From Bacteroidetes bacterium ADurb.Bin008 (GTDB taxonomy: Bacteria; Bacteroidota; Bacteroidia; Bacteroidales; Tenuifilaceae), in NCBI GenBank assembly GCA_002071445.1, contig MWFE01000020.1, positions 53,222 through 117,221 on the forward strand: a stretch of DNA of 64,000 nt, read 5' to 3'. The translations under genes and the position numbers were made by a program. The notes under the pieces are model-generated. The model was given only the letters and a program-made list of their open reading frames with translations, made no database searches and had not been told where the DNA came from. Positions within the stretch are counted from its first letter, which is position 1, and the number at the start of each line of letters is the position of its first letter. Positions 9,841 to 19,492 of the stretch are shown here, piece by piece.

Positions 9841-10425
9841 CTAATTTTCAGCGGGTGTGCCTTCGGGAGTATCATCCTGCTTTTCGGCAACGGGCTCATC
9901 GACCTGTTGTTCCTCTGCAGGGGATGATTCCTCCTGGGCTGACGCTTCAGCCTCTTTTGCAGCCTCAGCGGCCAACTTTTTGGCCAATTCCTGCTCACGG
10001 GCCTGACGAATCTTCGATTCGGCTTCAATGCGCTGTGCCATAACCTCTTTTTGGCCTTTGGCAATACGCTCTTTCTTCTCCCTGATCTTCGATTCTTTTT
10101 CTTGCAGCCAGTTTTGGAATTTCTCCTCGGCTTGTTCCTGGGTTAAAGCACCTTTCTTAACCCCTTCAAGCAAATGCTTTTTCAATAAAACACCTTTGTA
10201 CGATAGGATAGCCCTAACGGTGTCGGTAGGTTGAGCGCCTTTCTGCAGCCAGTCCAATGCCCTATCAAAGTTCAATTCAATAGTAGCAGGATCTGTGATA
10301 GGATTGTATGAACCAACCCTTTCAATAAATCTGCCATCCCGTGGCGCCCTGCTATCTGCCACCACTATATGGTAGAAAGGTGCTTTCTTCCTTCCGTGGC
10401 GGCTAAGTCTAATTTTTACAGGCAT
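9841..10425 (-). CDS. rpsP: 30S ribosomal protein S16 with long C-terminal extension
   Basis: The first ~85 residues are a normal S16: [39 protein letters not shown], then KPTDTV-type sequence ([14 protein letters not shown]). The chain then continues for about 110 residues with a charged helix rich in K/E/A/Q and an acidic Pro/Glu/Asp tail, against about 80-90 residues for S16 of Escherichia coli. Long S16 tails are common in Bacteroidota; their function is unknown to me. First gene of the rpsP-rimM operon. Confidence 0.96.
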   Translation of the reverse strand: MPVKIRLSRHGRKKAPFYHIVVADSRAPRDGRFIERVGSYNPITDPATIELNFDRALDWLQKGAQPTDTVRAILSYKGVLLKKHLLEGVKKGALTQEQAEEKFQNWLQEKESKIREKKERIAKGQKEVMAQRIEAESKIRQAREQELAKKLAAEAAKEAEASAQEESSPAEEQQVDEPVAEKQDDTPEGTPAEN

Positions 10426-10467
10426 ACTTAATCACGCTTTTTTGGTTAAACCTACTTTTTTGCCGCG

Positions 10468-10475
10468 CAAAGGTA
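10468..10475 (-). promoter_or_regulatory. -7 element for rpsP-rimM
   Basis: Reads TACCTTTG on the minus strand, matching TAnnTTTG, 43 bases before the rpsP start codon. No well-spaced -33 TTTG is evident. Confidence 0.55.
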
Positions 10476-10752
10476 TAATTTTTTTATCAATGGATATCAT
10501 GTTCGCCATTTTTTCGTGATATAAAATTGGAACATATTACAATAACAATTCAAAATTAATTGTAAAATAGGGTAATGTTCAGATATTCTGTCGTTTGTGT
10601 TTAATTTAACCAATCTGATGGATTAAAAAATTGATGTAATCGTTAAAATTTGGGAATAATACCATCCATGGCTGAATCCATTGTTTTTTTAACGGCTAAA
10701 GAAACAGTTTCTTGTCATTATGTGTCACAAATTGAAGTAGTTAATAAATAAC

Positions 10753-10787
10753 TGTTGATATCTTTTCTTTTCCTAAAGTTATCAACA
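10753..10787. promoter_or_regulatory. Inverted repeat upstream of dnaE promoter (operator-like)
   Basis: TGTTGATA at 10753-10760 and TATCAACA at 10780-10787 are perfect inverted copies with a 19-base spacer. The right half extends to TTATCAACA, one mismatch from the DnaA box TTATCCACA. It ends 27 bases before the -7 element, a position suited to a regulator. The binding protein is unknown. Confidence 0.4.
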
Positions 10788-10814
10788 TTCCCTTATAAAA
10801 GGGTACCGAATAGC

Positions 10815-10822
10815 TAACTTTG
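10815..10822 (+). promoter_or_regulatory. -7 element for dnaE
   Basis: TAACTTTG matches TAnnTTTG. A transcript starting a few bases downstream could not contain the TTG at 10820, which supports initiation of dnaE at the ATG at 10871. Confidence 0.55.
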
Positions 10823-10870
10823 AAAATGGGTAATTCTTCAGAAATAATTAAGCATTATATTGATATTAAG

Positions 10871-13800
10871 ATGAGTAAGTTTGTCCACCTTCATGTTCAC
10901 ACGCAGTATTCCATTCTCGATGGAGCTTCAAGTATAAATGGCATAGTTGATAAGGCCAAAAAGCTTGGGATGAAGGGAGTTGCCATAACTGATCATGGCA
11001 ATATGTTTGGGATCAAAGAATTCCTTAATGTTGTGGCAAAGGTGAATGAGCCCATATTCTCAGACATAAGAGCCATAAAGGACGAGATAGAATCGAAAAA
11101 AGGTGGTAGTCCTTCTCAGGAACCTGTTTCTGACCAGCTGGCTGAACTGGAAGAGAAACTGGTTGAACTGCAGGGCAAGATTTTTAAACCCATTGTGGGA
11201 TGCGAGGCCTATATTGCCTCCAGCAGTCGTTTTCAACGTGCTGAAAAGGATGACAGGGGAGGCGATCATCTTGTGCTTTTGGCCAAGAATAAGGAGGGAT
11301 ACCACAACCTCGTTAAGCTGGTTTCATATTCTTGGACTGAAGGGTACTACTATAAACCCCGCATGGACAAGGAGCTTCTCAGACAATATAGCAAAGGGAT
11401 TATTGCAAGTTCTGCTTGCCTTGGCGGCGAAATTCCCCAGGCTATCCTTTCTGGCAATGTAAAACGTGCCGAGGAGTTGGTATATGAGTACAAGGACATT
11501 TTTGGCGATGATTTTTACCTTGAGGTAATGCTACACCCTGTGAGTCCCGGAGGTTTCTCGGAGGATACATACCAGGGTCAGCTTAAAGTTAATAAAGTAA
11601 TTTTCGAACTTTCGGCCAAAACGGGGGTGAAGTGTATAGCCACCAATGATGTTCATTTTGTTGATGCCGAAGATGCTCAGGCGCACGACAGGCTCATCTG
11701 CATTAACACGGCGAAAGAAGTGGACGACCCCAATCGCTTGCACTATACCATGCAGGAGTTTCTTAAAAGTGAGGCCGAGATGCATGAGCTTTTCCCAGAC
11801 CATCCCGAAGCCATCTATAACACCCTTGAAGTAGCCGATAAGGTGGAGGTGTACTCCATTGACCACGAACCCATTATGCCTCATTTTGAGTTGCCAAAGG
11901 AGTTCCCCGATGAGAATGGCTACCTAAGACACCTTACTTACCAAGGGGCCACTGCGCGTTGGGGTGAAAACCTTACGGACGAAATACGTGAAAGAATCGA
12001 CTTCGAACTTAGCGTTATAGCCCGTATGGGGTATCCCAGCTACTTCCTGATCGTATGGGATTTTCTGAAGGCAGCCAGAGAGATGGGCGTATCCGTTGGC
12101 CCGGGCAGGGGATCAGCAGCTGGTTCAGCTGTGGCATACTGCCTGAGGATTACCGACATAGATCCCATTAAGTATGATCTGCTTTTTGAGCGCTTCCTCA
12201 ATCCCGAGCGCATATCCATGCCCGATATCGATATCGATTTTGATGAGGACGGCAGGGAGGATGTGCTGAAGTGGGTGGTTAACAAGTACGGTAAGCAAAG
12301 GGTGGCGCATATAATTACCTTTGGCACCATGGCTGCAAAAATGGCCATACGCGATGTGGCTCGGGTTCAAAAGTTGCCACTTCCCGAGGCCGACAGGCTG
12401 GCAAAATTGGTTCCCGAGCGTCCCGGAATAACGCTTGCTACGGCTTACAAGGAGAGCCCTGATCTGCTCGAGAGCAGAAAATCGGGAAGCGATCTGGTAC
12501 GTTCAACCCTTCAGTATGCCGAATTTTTGGAAGGGTCTATAAGGCAGACAGGGGTTCATGCCTGCGGAATAATCATTGGCCGCGACAATCTGGAAGATCA
12601 TATCCCTATTTGTACGGCAAAGGATACTGAACTAAATGTTACCCAATACGATGGAACTCATGTTGAATCGGTTGGTCTTTTAAAAATGGACTTTTTGGGG
12701 CTTAAAACCCTTTCCATTATCAAGGATGCTGTTGAGATAATCAAGGAATCGAAGGGCCAAATAATTGACGTTGACAATCTTCCGCTGGACGATACGAAAA
12801 CATATGAACTCTATTCAAGGGGCGAAACAACGGGGCTGTTCCAGTTTGAGTCTTCTACCATGAGAAGGCATTTACGCAATCTGGTGCCCAATCGATTTGA
12901 GGATTTAATTGCCATGAACGCCCTCTATCGGCCAGGGCCCATGGACTATATACCCAGCTATATCAATCGAAAGCATGGTTTTGAAGAAATTGAGTACGAT
13001 ATCCCCGAAATGGAAGAATTTCTTGGGGATACCTACGGCATAACGGTTTATCAGGAGCAGGTGATGCTTCTGTCGCAGAAATTGGCAGGTTTCACCAAGG
13101 GCGAAGCCGATTCGCTCAGAAAGGCAATGGGCAAGAAGAAAAAGAGCGAAATGGATAAGTTGAACGAGAAGTTTATCAGCGGATGCCAAATAAACGGTTA
13201 CGACAAGAAAAAGGCTGAGAAGGTATGGGGTACCTGGGAATCGTTTGCCCAGTATGCCTTTAACAAATCGCACTCCACATGCTATGCACTGGTTTCGTAC
13301 CAGACAGCATATCTTAAAGCACACTATCCCAGCGAGTATATGGCGGCTGTACTCAGCCGAAACCTTTCCGATATCAAGAAGATTACCCTTTTTATGGATG
13401 AGTGTAAGCGAATGGGCATTCAGGTGTTGGGTCCTGACGTGAACCACAGCAATTTGAAGTTTACCGTTATGCCTAACGGCGACATCCGCTTTGGGCTTGC
13501 TGCCATAAAGGGCGTGGGCGAAGCAGCAGTTGCCAACATTGTGGAGGTACGAAAGGCGGGTATGTTTAAGGATATTTTCGATTTTGTTGAGCGTGTTAAT
13601 ATTCAGGCTGTCAATAAAAAGAGTATCGAAGCCCTAGTATTAGCCGGAGCCTTGGACAATCTGGGAGATATAAAACGTTCATACTATTTTGCTGTGGATG
13701 AAAAGGGTATAACCTATGCCGAGCAGCTCATGCGTTACGGCTCCAGGGTGCAGCAAGAGAGGCAAAATGTACAGCAAACCCTCTTTGGAGCCATGGGCAG

Positions 13801-14491
13801 CGGGTTTGAATTGAAAAAGCCTGAAATCCCCAATGCTAACGAATGGCCTTTGTTTGAGAAGCTTAAAAAGGAAAAAGAGGTAATTGGAATTTTCCTTTCG
13901 GCTCATCCATTAGATTCATTTAAATTCGAAATAGATAGTTTCTGCAATGTAACTCTTAGCGATTTTGAATCCCCCGAGCAGTTCAAAGGTAAAGAGTTGA
14001 CCGTAGCAGGAGTCGTTTCTTCGGCCAAAGTGCTCACAGCGAAAAATGGAAATCACTACGGAAGATTAACCATTGAAGATTTTTCCACTTCATTTGAGAT
14101 AACCCTTTTTGGGAAAGACTTTGAGAATAATCGCAAGTATTTTTACAACGATTACCCCTTGCTGGTGAAGGGCAGTTTTAAAAAGGACCGTTTCAAGGAA
14201 GATCTGCTGGTTTTTAACGTTACGAGTATTAGTATGCTTTCCGAAGTGAGAGATGAACTGATCAAGAAACTTACCGTTAACATTATGATTGATGACCTAA
14301 CCACTGATATTGTTGACTCCATTGGGGCAGTGGTGTCAAAAGAGAAGGGGAAGGTGCTGCTGAATTTTAGGGTAATCGATGCTGAAACTAAAACATCGTT
14401 AGGAATGTTCTCCCGATCCGTCAGGGTGAATATTACCAACGAATTGATTGCGCAGTTGAAAAAACTTCCGGTAAGCCTTAAGGTCAACTAA
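10871..14491 (+). CDS. dnaE: DNA polymerase III subunit alpha
   Basis: The replicative polymerase, 1206 residues from the ATG at 10871. The frame stays open upstream to a TTG at 10820, but that lies inside the probable promoter, and HLHVHTQYS normally starts within a few residues of the N terminus. Order: PHP domain (HLHVHTQYS, ITDHGN, CEAY, DHLVLL, SACLGGE, ATNDVH), palm with the catalytic aspartates in PDIDIDFDEDG (Asp452 and Asp454), fingers, and an OB-fold region near 1000-1090. A charged ~50-residue insert, probably helical (centred on residue 80), interrupts the PHP domain. All PHP metal ligands I can place are present, suggesting a metal-binding and perhaps active PHP domain. Confidence 0.96.
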   Translation: MSKFVHLHVHTQYSILDGASSINGIVDKAKKLGMKGVAITDHGNMFGIKEFLNVVAKVNEPIFSDIRAIKDEIESKKGGSPSQEPVSDQLAELEEKLVELQGKIFKPIVGCEAYIASSSRFQRAEKDDRGGDHLVLLAKNKEGYHNLVKLVSYSWTEGYYYKPRMDKELLRQYSKGIIASSACLGGEIPQAILSGNVKRAEELVYEYKDIFGDDFYLEVMLHPVSPGGFSEDTYQGQLKVNKVIFELSAKTGVKCIATNDVHFVDAEDAQAHDRLICINTAKEVDDPNRLHYTMQEFLKSEAEMHELFPDHPEAIYNTLEVADKVEVYSIDHEPIMPHFELPKEFPDENGYLRHLTYQGATARWGENLTDEIRERIDFELSVIARMGYPSYFLIVWDFLKAAREMGVSVGPGRGSAAGSAVAYCLRITDIDPIKYDLLFERFLNPERISMPDIDIDFDEDGREDVLKWVVNKYGKQRVAHIITFGTMAAKMAIRDVARVQKLPLPEADRLAKLVPERPGITLATAYKESPDLLESRKSGSDLVRSTLQYAEFLEGSIRQTGVHACGIIIGRDNLEDHIPICTAKDTELNVTQYDGTHVESVGLLKMDFLGLKTLSIIKDAVEIIKESKGQIIDVDNLPLDDTKTYELYSRGETTGLFQFESSTMRRHLRNLVPNRFEDLIAMNALYRPGPMDYIPSYINRKHGFEEIEYDIPEMEEFLGDTYGITVYQEQVMLLSQKLAGFTKGEADSLRKAMGKKKKSEMDKLNEKFISGCQINGYDKKKAEKVWGTWESFAQYAFNKSHSTCYALVSYQTAYLKAHYPSEYMAAVLSRNLSDIKKITLFMDECKRMGIQVLGPDVNHSNLKFTVMPNGDIRFGLAAIKGVGEAAVANIVEVRKAGMFKDIFDFVERVNIQAVNKKSIEALVLAGALDNLGDIKRSYYFAVDEKGITYAEQLMRYGSRVQQERQNVQQTLFGAMGSGFELKKPEIPNANEWPLFEKLKKEKEVIGIFLSAHPLDSFKFEIDSFCNVTLSDFESPEQFKGKELTVAGVVSSAKVLTAKNGNHYGRLTIEDFSTSFEITLFGKDFENNRKYFYNDYPLLVKGSFKKDRFKEDLLVFNVTSISMLSEVRDELIKKLTVNIMIDDLTTDIVDSIGAVVSKEKGKVLLNFRVIDAETKTSLGMFSRSVRVNITNELIAQLKKLPVSLKVN

Positions 14492-14572
14492 ATTCATTTA
14501 CTTTGGAAAAAAATTGGTTTGAAAACTTTTCTCAGATAAAACTGTTATTTTTAGCAAAAAAAATCTTAAAAA

Positions 14573-14890
14573 ATGGCAATAGCAATTACAGACTCCAACT
14601 TTGAGGAGATGGTTTTAAAATCCGACAAGCCTGTCCTTCTGGATTTCTGGGCTGAGTGGTGCGCCCCCTGCAGGATGATTGCACCATTTGTTGAACAGCT
14701 CTCGCAAGAGTATGAAGGGAAGGCTGTTGTAGGCAAGGTTGATGTGGACAGCAATCCGCAAATTGCAGGGAAATACGGAATCCGCAATATCCCTACCATC
14801 CTCTTTTTCAAGAACGGCAACATGGTGGATAAACAGGTGGGTGCTGTTCCCAAGAATACCCTTGCGGCAAAGTTGGACGCATTGCTATAG
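14573..14890 (+). CDS. trxA: Thioredoxin
   Basis: A 105-residue thioredoxin with the redox centre WCAPC (Cys30 and Cys33), FWAEW before it, the cis-Pro in IRNIPTILFF, and the GAVPKNTLAAKL tail. It is a general cytoplasmic disulfide reductant. No signal peptide. It follows dnaE after 81 bases, with an AT-rich leader that includes a near-match to a -7 element, so it probably has its own promoter. Confidence 0.95.
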   Translation: MAIAITDSNFEEMVLKSDKPVLLDFWAEWCAPCRMIAPFVEQLSQEYEGKAVVGKVDVDSNPQIAGKYGIRNIPTILFFKNGNMVDKQVGAVPKNTLAAKLDALL

Positions 14891-14997
14891 CATACGTTCC
14901 CTTTACTGCTGCTCATTTATCTGAGGCAATACAGTGAGTATTGGCCACAGGATTTCTATTTCTTATGGTTAAAAACTTATTTACCTGAATAACTAAT

Positions 14998-15573
14998 ATG
15001 CGTGTTTGCGTTTTTTGTGCTTCGAGCGCAAAGGTTGATCCCATCTATTTCGACAACACCCGACTTGTTGCCGAGGAATTGGTTAATGCAGGTACCACCA
15101 TTGTGTACGGCGGCGGAGCTGTCGGGCTAATGGGATGCCTTGCCGATACTGCGTTGTCCCTTAACGGAACCGTTGAGGGAATTCTCCCCCGATTTATGGA
15201 GAAAGTGGAGTGGGGTCATAAAGGCCTAAGCCGGTTGGTGTTGGTGAAAGATATGAGCGATCGCAAAAAGAGGATGATTGATAAGGTTGACGCCGTTGTA
15301 GCGCTACCGGGCGGATGTGGCACTCTTGAGGAGTTGATGGAGGTTTTCACCCTAAAACGACTTGGAAAGTTTACAAAACCGATTGTGGTGCTTAACACCA
15401 ACAAGTTTTATCACCATTTGGAGATGCTGGTTGAGAGGATGGTGGATGAGAAATTTTTACGTCCGGAGCATAAGAACATGTGGACATTTGTTGATCATCC
15501 GTCCGAGGTAATACCGGCCATTGTCAATGCCCCACAGTGGGGCAAATCGGCCATTAAGTACGCTGCCGTCTAA
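14998..15573 (+). CDS. LOG-family protein (TIGR00730), nucleotide 5'-monophosphate phosphoribohydrolase type
   Basis: A 191-residue Rossmann-fold protein. Family members remove ribose-5-phosphate from nucleoside or cytokinin monophosphates. The catalytic signature PGGCGTLEELMEVFTL is complete, with the N-terminal VFCASS and VYGGGAVGLMG loops. The physiological substrate in bacteria is usually uncertain. Its last four bases overlap the end of ribD on the other strand. Confidence 0.88.
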   Translation: MRVCVFCASSAKVDPIYFDNTRLVAEELVNAGTTIVYGGGAVGLMGCLADTALSLNGTVEGILPRFMEKVEWGHKGLSRLVLVKDMSDRKKRMIDKVDAVVALPGGCGTLEELMEVFTLKRLGKFTKPIVVLNTNKFYHHLEMLVERMVDEKFLRPEHKNMWTFVDHPSEVIPAIVNAPQWGKSAIKYAAV

Positions 15574-16661
15574 CTGCTGGCTACCAGATTCCGATAGGTG
15601 AAGAGCTTATTGGTCCCCATCTGATCGAATGAATGGAGAGTACCCTGGAAGGATGGTGCTTTTACCCCATCCCCAAAAAAATCGTTCCCGACGAATACCC
15701 TGATTTCATCCCATAGGTTGCGCTTGATGAAGCTGTTAATGAGTTTTGCCCCACCTTCAATTATAAACGAAATAATCTCCCTTTCGTAAAGCTCTTTGCA
15801 AACGTGTGTTTCTATACCCTTGGCAAAGTCGGTGGTGATCATCTCTATATTTGGGATGGAGGCAAAGTTGACCTTATTGGCCTGGGCGCTGGAATTGTTG
15901 CCAATGAATACAAGCGATGGCAACGAGCCATCATAGACATGCGATTCCATTGGAAGCCTGAGCAACCTGTCCATCACGATGCGCAGTGGCGCTCTCCCGC
16001 TCCATAGGCGTACGTCGAGCCTGGGGTTGTCGTTTGCTACCGTATTGGTTCCCACCATAATGGCCTGCTCTTCACTTCGCCAACGGTGAGTTAAAGTTCT
16101 GGCCAGTTCGTTGGATATCCATACCGGAGCAATGGGCTGGTTGGGCTCTCTCACTGCATCAATGAAACCATCGAGAGTTTGAGCCCATTTAAGGATAATG
16201 TAGGGTCGCTTTTTGATATGGTAAACAAAAAAGCGGCGATTCAACTCCTTCCCTTCCTTTTCCATCACACCCGAAACTACCTCGCACCCTGACTTTCGAA
16301 GAATTTCTATGCCACGCCCTTGCACCTTGGGATTAGGATCCTTGGCGGAAACCACAACTTTTTTTATACCGCTCTCCTTGATAAGATCGGTGCAGGGAGG
16401 GGTCTTTCCAAAGTGTGAACAGGGCTCAAGGGAAACGTAAAGGGTGGATTGGCTTAATAGGCTTTTGTCGGTTACAGAGTTGATTGCCACTCGCTCAGCG
16501 TGTTCGTGTCCATACTCCTTGTGGAATCCCTCGCCAATAATAGTATTGTTATAAACTACAACTGCACCTACCATGGGGTTTGGAGCCACATGCCCCATCC
16601 CCTTTTGGGCCAACTCCAGGCAACGCCCCATGAATATCCTGTCGAGTTTCTGTTGTTCCAT
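15570..16661 (-). CDS. ribD: Bifunctional pyrimidine deaminase / reductase of riboflavin synthesis
   Basis: A 363-residue protein. The N-terminal deaminase domain has the zinc site HAE (His54, Glu56) and PCSHFGKTPPC (Cys81, Cys90). The C-terminal reductase domain starts with RPYIILKWAQTLDGFI and has the NADPH-site IIEGGAKLINSFI. It carries out the second and third steps from the GTP-derived pyrimidine. It lies apart from other rib genes, with ribF about 9 kb away. A promoter-like element for prmC sits just upstream of its start, so the two genes diverge. Confidence 0.95.
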   Translation of the reverse strand: MEQQKLDRIFMGRCLELAQKGMGHVAPNPMVGAVVVYNNTIIGEGFHKEYGHEHAERVAINSVTDKSLLSQSTLYVSLEPCSHFGKTPPCTDLIKESGIKKVVVSAKDPNPKVQGRGIEILRKSGCEVVSGVMEKEGKELNRRFFVYHIKKRPYIILKWAQTLDGFIDAVREPNQPIAPVWISNELARTLTHRWRSEEQAIMVGTNTVANDNPRLDVRLWSGRAPLRIVMDRLLRLPMESHVYDGSLPSLVFIGNNSSAQANKVNFASIPNIEMITTDFAKGIETHVCKELYEREIISFIIEGGAKLINSFIKRNLWDEIRVFVGNDFFGDGVKAPSFQGTLHSFDQMGTNKLFTYRNLVASS

Positions 16662-16671
16662 ATTATTTCTC

Positions 16672-16679
16672 TAATTTTG
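16672..16679 (+). promoter_or_regulatory. -7 element for prmC
   Basis: TAATTTTG matches TAnnTTTG and lies 25 bases before the GTG of prmC, in the 43-base gap between the divergent ribD and prmC starts. A TTG occurs 16 bases further upstream, inside the 5' end of ribD. Confidence 0.5.
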
Positions 16680-16704
16680 TTTTCATCAAAAACACTTTCA
16701 ACCG

Positions 16705-17565
16705 GTGGGCAATATAAATATCATTACCTACTATCGGAATATCTGTAACCGTTTAACCCCTCTTTACTCTGAAAATGAGGCAAAACGCATTGCGCAGATA
16801 CTGCTGCAAAGGGTTACCGGAAAGCCCATCTTCCATTTTCTTGCCAATAATTCCAACACTCTGAGTGCACTTCAACTCAGCGAAGCTGAGGAATACCTTT
16901 CGCAGCTAAAGTTACAAAAGCCCATTCAATATATCATTGGCGAGACAGAATTTTTTGGCATCAACCTGCGGATAACTCCCGATGTGCTGATACCACGCCC
17001 CGAAACGGAAGAATTGGTTGACTGGGTTATCAAGTCCAATGTGTTGCCTAAGCCAAGAATACTTGATTTTGGCACAGGGTCGGGTTGTATAGCCATTGCA
17101 TTGGCCAAGAATATAGCGTCATCCGAAGTAACAGCTCTTGACATTTCGCCTGAGGCTATCGCTTTGGCAAAGCAGAATGCCGCAGCTGTAGGGATAGAAG
17201 TTGATTTCTTTGTTTTCGATATTCTGGGCAATTCCCCATGGCCAAGCGGGAATCAGTTTGATATAATCGTCAGTAACCCTCCATACGTTCGCGAAAGCGA
17301 AAAAAGGCTGATGGGAAAGAATGTACTGGATTTCGAACCCCATATGGCACTGTTTGTAAATGATGGCCAACCCCTAATATTCTACGATGCCATAGCGAGA
17401 TATGCCGATAGTTTGTTAAAAACGGGAGGAGTAGTTTTTTGTGAGGTTAACGAAGCCTTTGGAAGAGAAACGGCCGATTTATTTGCCATGCACGGCTTTG
17501 CCGATGTTCAGGTTAAAGGGGACATCAACGGAAAGGAGAGGATGGTGAAGGCTGTGAAAAAATGA
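16705..17565 (+). CDS. prmC: Release factor glutamine methyltransferase
   Basis: A 286-residue protein that methylates the GGQ glutamine of peptide-chain release factors. It has an N-terminal helical domain (~1-75) followed by a class I methyltransferase domain: PRPETEELVDWV, the SAM loop DFGTGSGCIAIALA, and the diagnostic NPPY (Asn191-Tyr194). A stop codon lies 33 bases upstream in frame and no ATG lies near, so the GTG at 16705 is the most likely start. No clear Shine-Dalgarno is visible. recX follows after 19 bases. Confidence 0.93.
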   Translation: MGNINIITYYRNICNRLTPLYSENEAKRIAQILLQRVTGKPIFHFLANNSNTLSALQLSEAEEYLSQLKLQKPIQYIIGETEFFGINLRITPDVLIPRPETEELVDWVIKSNVLPKPRILDFGTGSGCIAIALAKNIASSEVTALDISPEAIALAKQNAAAVGIEVDFFVFDILGNSPWPSGNQFDIIVSNPPYVRESEKRLMGKNVLDFEPHMALFVNDGQPLIFYDAIARYADSLLKTGGVVFCEVNEAFGRETADLFAMHGFADVQVKGDINGKERMVKAVKK

Positions 17566-17584
17566 GTATTTTGCGACTAAACAA

Positions 17585-18067
17585 ATGAATACCAAGCGGA
17601 CTGGATATTTGGATGAGAAAATAGCCCTTGTCAGGGCACAGCGACTTTGCAGCCGAAGGGAAAAGTGCATTTCTGAAGTGAGGAAAGACCTTGTACGGTG
17701 GAACGTTGATCCCGGGAGCATGGAAGAAATTGTTAAAACGCTTGTGCGGCAGGGCTACATCGACGAGGAGCGTTACGCTGTAACCTTTGCCCGCGATAGG
17801 GTGCATTTAAACCGGTGGGGTTTGAGAAAGGTTGAGTATGCTTTGAAATCAAAGGGCATTTCTGCTTCTAATATCAAAAAGGCCATTGACGAGGTGAGGG
17901 AGCTGGTTTCCTTGGAGTCTATTTGTGATCTGATGGAGAAAAAGGCCAGATCGGTGAAGTATTCCAATCCCGAAGAGTTGAAGGTAAAACTTATTCGCTT
18001 TGGGCTATCGCGAGGATTCACCTACGATGAGGTGAGCGCTGCCGTTGATATAATTATCAGGCGATAA
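17585..18067 (+). CDS. recX: Regulatory protein RecX
   Basis: A 160-residue protein built of three-helix RecX repeats. The core LVRQGYIDEERYAVTFARDRVHL-type region and the following RWGLRKVEYALKSKGIS match the family, which binds and modulates RecA filaments. It is not next to recA here but directly after prmC, probably cotranscribed. Its 3' end faces clpX. Confidence 0.9.
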   Translation: MNTKRTGYLDEKIALVRAQRLCSRREKCISEVRKDLVRWNVDPGSMEEIVKTLVRQGYIDEERYAVTFARDRVHLNRWGLRKVEYALKSKGISASNIKKAIDEVRELVSLESICDLMEKKARSVKYSNPEELKVKLIRFGLSRGFTYDEVSAAVDIIIRR

Positions 18068-18157
18068 GCACATTCACGGCATTTATTCCTGATGCTCGCC
18101 TTTTCGAAAAGCTATCTCTTCTAAAAGGATTAGGTTAAATGGTGAGAGCCACAGGGG

Positions 18158-19381
18158 TTACGCCACTTTTAGACGCTTCAGGTTTGCTTTTTCCAACTTT
18201 TTAGCTGCATACTTTGCATCAATGGTAACAGTTTCCTGTGGGTTCGAGGGGAGGTCGAACATGGCATCCATCATTATGGCTTCGCAAATGGAGCGTAAGC
18301 CACGGGCTCCCAGTTTAAACTCAATGGCCTTATCCACAATGTAGTCCAAAGCATCATCCTTGAACTGCAACTTAATATTGTCCAACTCGAAGAGTTTGAT
18401 ATACTGCTTGGTAATGGCGTTCTTGGGCTCGGTTAGGATATTCCGTAGGGCTTGACGGTCCAACGGATTTAAATAGGTTATAACGGGCAGCCTACCCACT
18501 ATTTCGGGAATCAATCCATAGGATCTGAGGTCCTGAGGGGTGATGTACTGGAGTAGGTTATCCTTGTCAATCAGGGCCCTTTGCTTGCTGGCACCATAAC
18601 CCACAACCTGTGTGTTGAGGCGGTGGGCAATTTTCTTTTGAATACCCTCAAAGGCCCCGCCACAAATGAAAAGTATATTGGTTGTGTCCACTTCAATGAG
18701 GTGCTGTTCAGGGTGTTTCCGTCCGCCCTGAGGGGGTACGCTCACCTTTGACCCCTCCAGCAGCTTGAGCATGGCCTGCTGAACCCCTTCGCCTGATACG
18801 TCGCGGGTAATGGATGGGTTGTCGCTCTTGCGGGCGATTTTATCAATCTCGTCAATGAAAACGATGCCTTTCTCGGCTGCATCCACGTTGTAGTCGGCAA
18901 CTTGCAGCAACCGTGTGAGAATGGTTTCCACATCTTCGCCCACATATCCGGCCTCAGTGAGTACTGTGGCATCCACAATGGTGAAGGGTACATGTAGCAT
19001 TCGGGCAATGGTTCTGGCCAGAAGGGTTTTTCCCGTTCCCGTTTCGCCAACCAGCAGGATGTTCGACTTTTCGATTTCCACATCTCCCTCGCCGGGGGTA
19101 TTGAGCAAGCGTTTGTAATGATTATACACTGCAACGGAGAGATATTTTTTCGCCTCATCCTGTCCAATTACATACTGGTCGAGGAAGGACTTTATTTCCA
19201 TCGGCTTTAGCAATTTGCTTTTGCTAAAAGCAAACTTACTCTTTTTCTTAAGCTCTTCATTAATAATAAAATTAGCCTGCTCGGCACATAGATCGCAGAT
19301 AAAGGCGTCAGCACCCGAGATCAGCATATTAACGTCACGCCTTGGGCGACCACAAAATGAACATTTGTCGCTATTTTTCAT
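18158..19381 (-). CDS. clpX: ATP-dependent Clp protease ATP-binding subunit ClpX
   Basis: A 407-residue unfoldase from the ATG at 19381. It has an N-terminal zinc domain (Cys7, Cys10, Cys29, Cys32), Walker [12 protein letters not shown], Walker [11 protein letters not shown], the GYVGEDVE pore loop and a sensor-2 GARGLRSI. It unfolds tagged substrates and feeds them to ClpP. The frame runs 16 codons further upstream to another ATG, but a TACCTTTG promoter element lies within that stretch and [10 protein letters not shown] is the normal ClpX N terminus. clpP is not in this window. Confidence 0.96.
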   Translation of the reverse strand: MKNSDKCSFCGRPRRDVNMLISGADAFICDLCAEQANFIINEELKKKSKFAFSKSKLLKPMEIKSFLDQYVIGQDEAKKYLSVAVYNHYKRLLNTPGEGDVEIEKSNILLVGETGTGKTLLARTIARMLHVPFTIVDATVLTEAGYVGEDVETILTRLLQVADYNVDAAEKGIVFIDEIDKIARKSDNPSITRDVSGEGVQQAMLKLLEGSKVSVPPQGGRKHPEQHLIEVDTTNILFICGGAFEGIQKKIAHRLNTQVVGYGASKQRALIDKDNLLQYITPQDLRSYGLIPEIVGRLPVITYLNPLDRQALRNILTEPKNAITKQYIKLFELDNIKLQFKDDALDYIVDKAIEFKLGARGLRSICEAIMMDAMFDLPSNPQETVTIDAKYAAKKLEKANLKRLKVA

Positions 19382-19406
19382 CCTCGTTTTCTTCAGATTA
19401 CCCTTG

Positions 19407-19414
19407 CAAAGGTA
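19407..19414 (-). promoter_or_regulatory. -7 element for clpX
   Basis: TACCTTTG on the minus strand, 25 bases before the preferred clpX ATG. The transcript would begin just downstream, excluding the longer upstream start. Confidence 0.55.
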
Positions 19415-19468
19415 CGTCTTTTTTATCACTTTATGGGTTACATAGCCCCAATCTTAAAAACTTCGTTT

Positions 19469-19476
19469 TAAATTTG
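19469..19476 (+). promoter_or_regulatory. -7 element for mpl
   Basis: TAAATTTG matches TAnnTTTG and ends one base before the first in-frame ATG (19478). A start site about seven bases downstream would leave only the second ATG (19493) in the mRNA. Confidence 0.5.
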
Positions 19477-19492
19477 CATGGAGAAAGATGAT

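Larger units (their letters stand above)
10426..10870. other. Divergent control region between rpsP and dnaE
   Basis: About 445 AT-rich bases with no credible gene. On the minus side a TACCTTTG element (10468-10475) lies 43 bases before rpsP. On the plus side TAACTTTG (10815-10822) lies 49 bases before the preferred dnaE ATG. Between them, at 10753-10787, is an 8-bp inverted repeat TGTTGATA/TATCAACA with DnaA-box-like halves. Confidence 0.6.

Noticed and set aside
10820..10870. Upstream TTG start of dnaE
   Set aside because: It overlaps the probable -7 element and adds residues not expected before the PHP domain.
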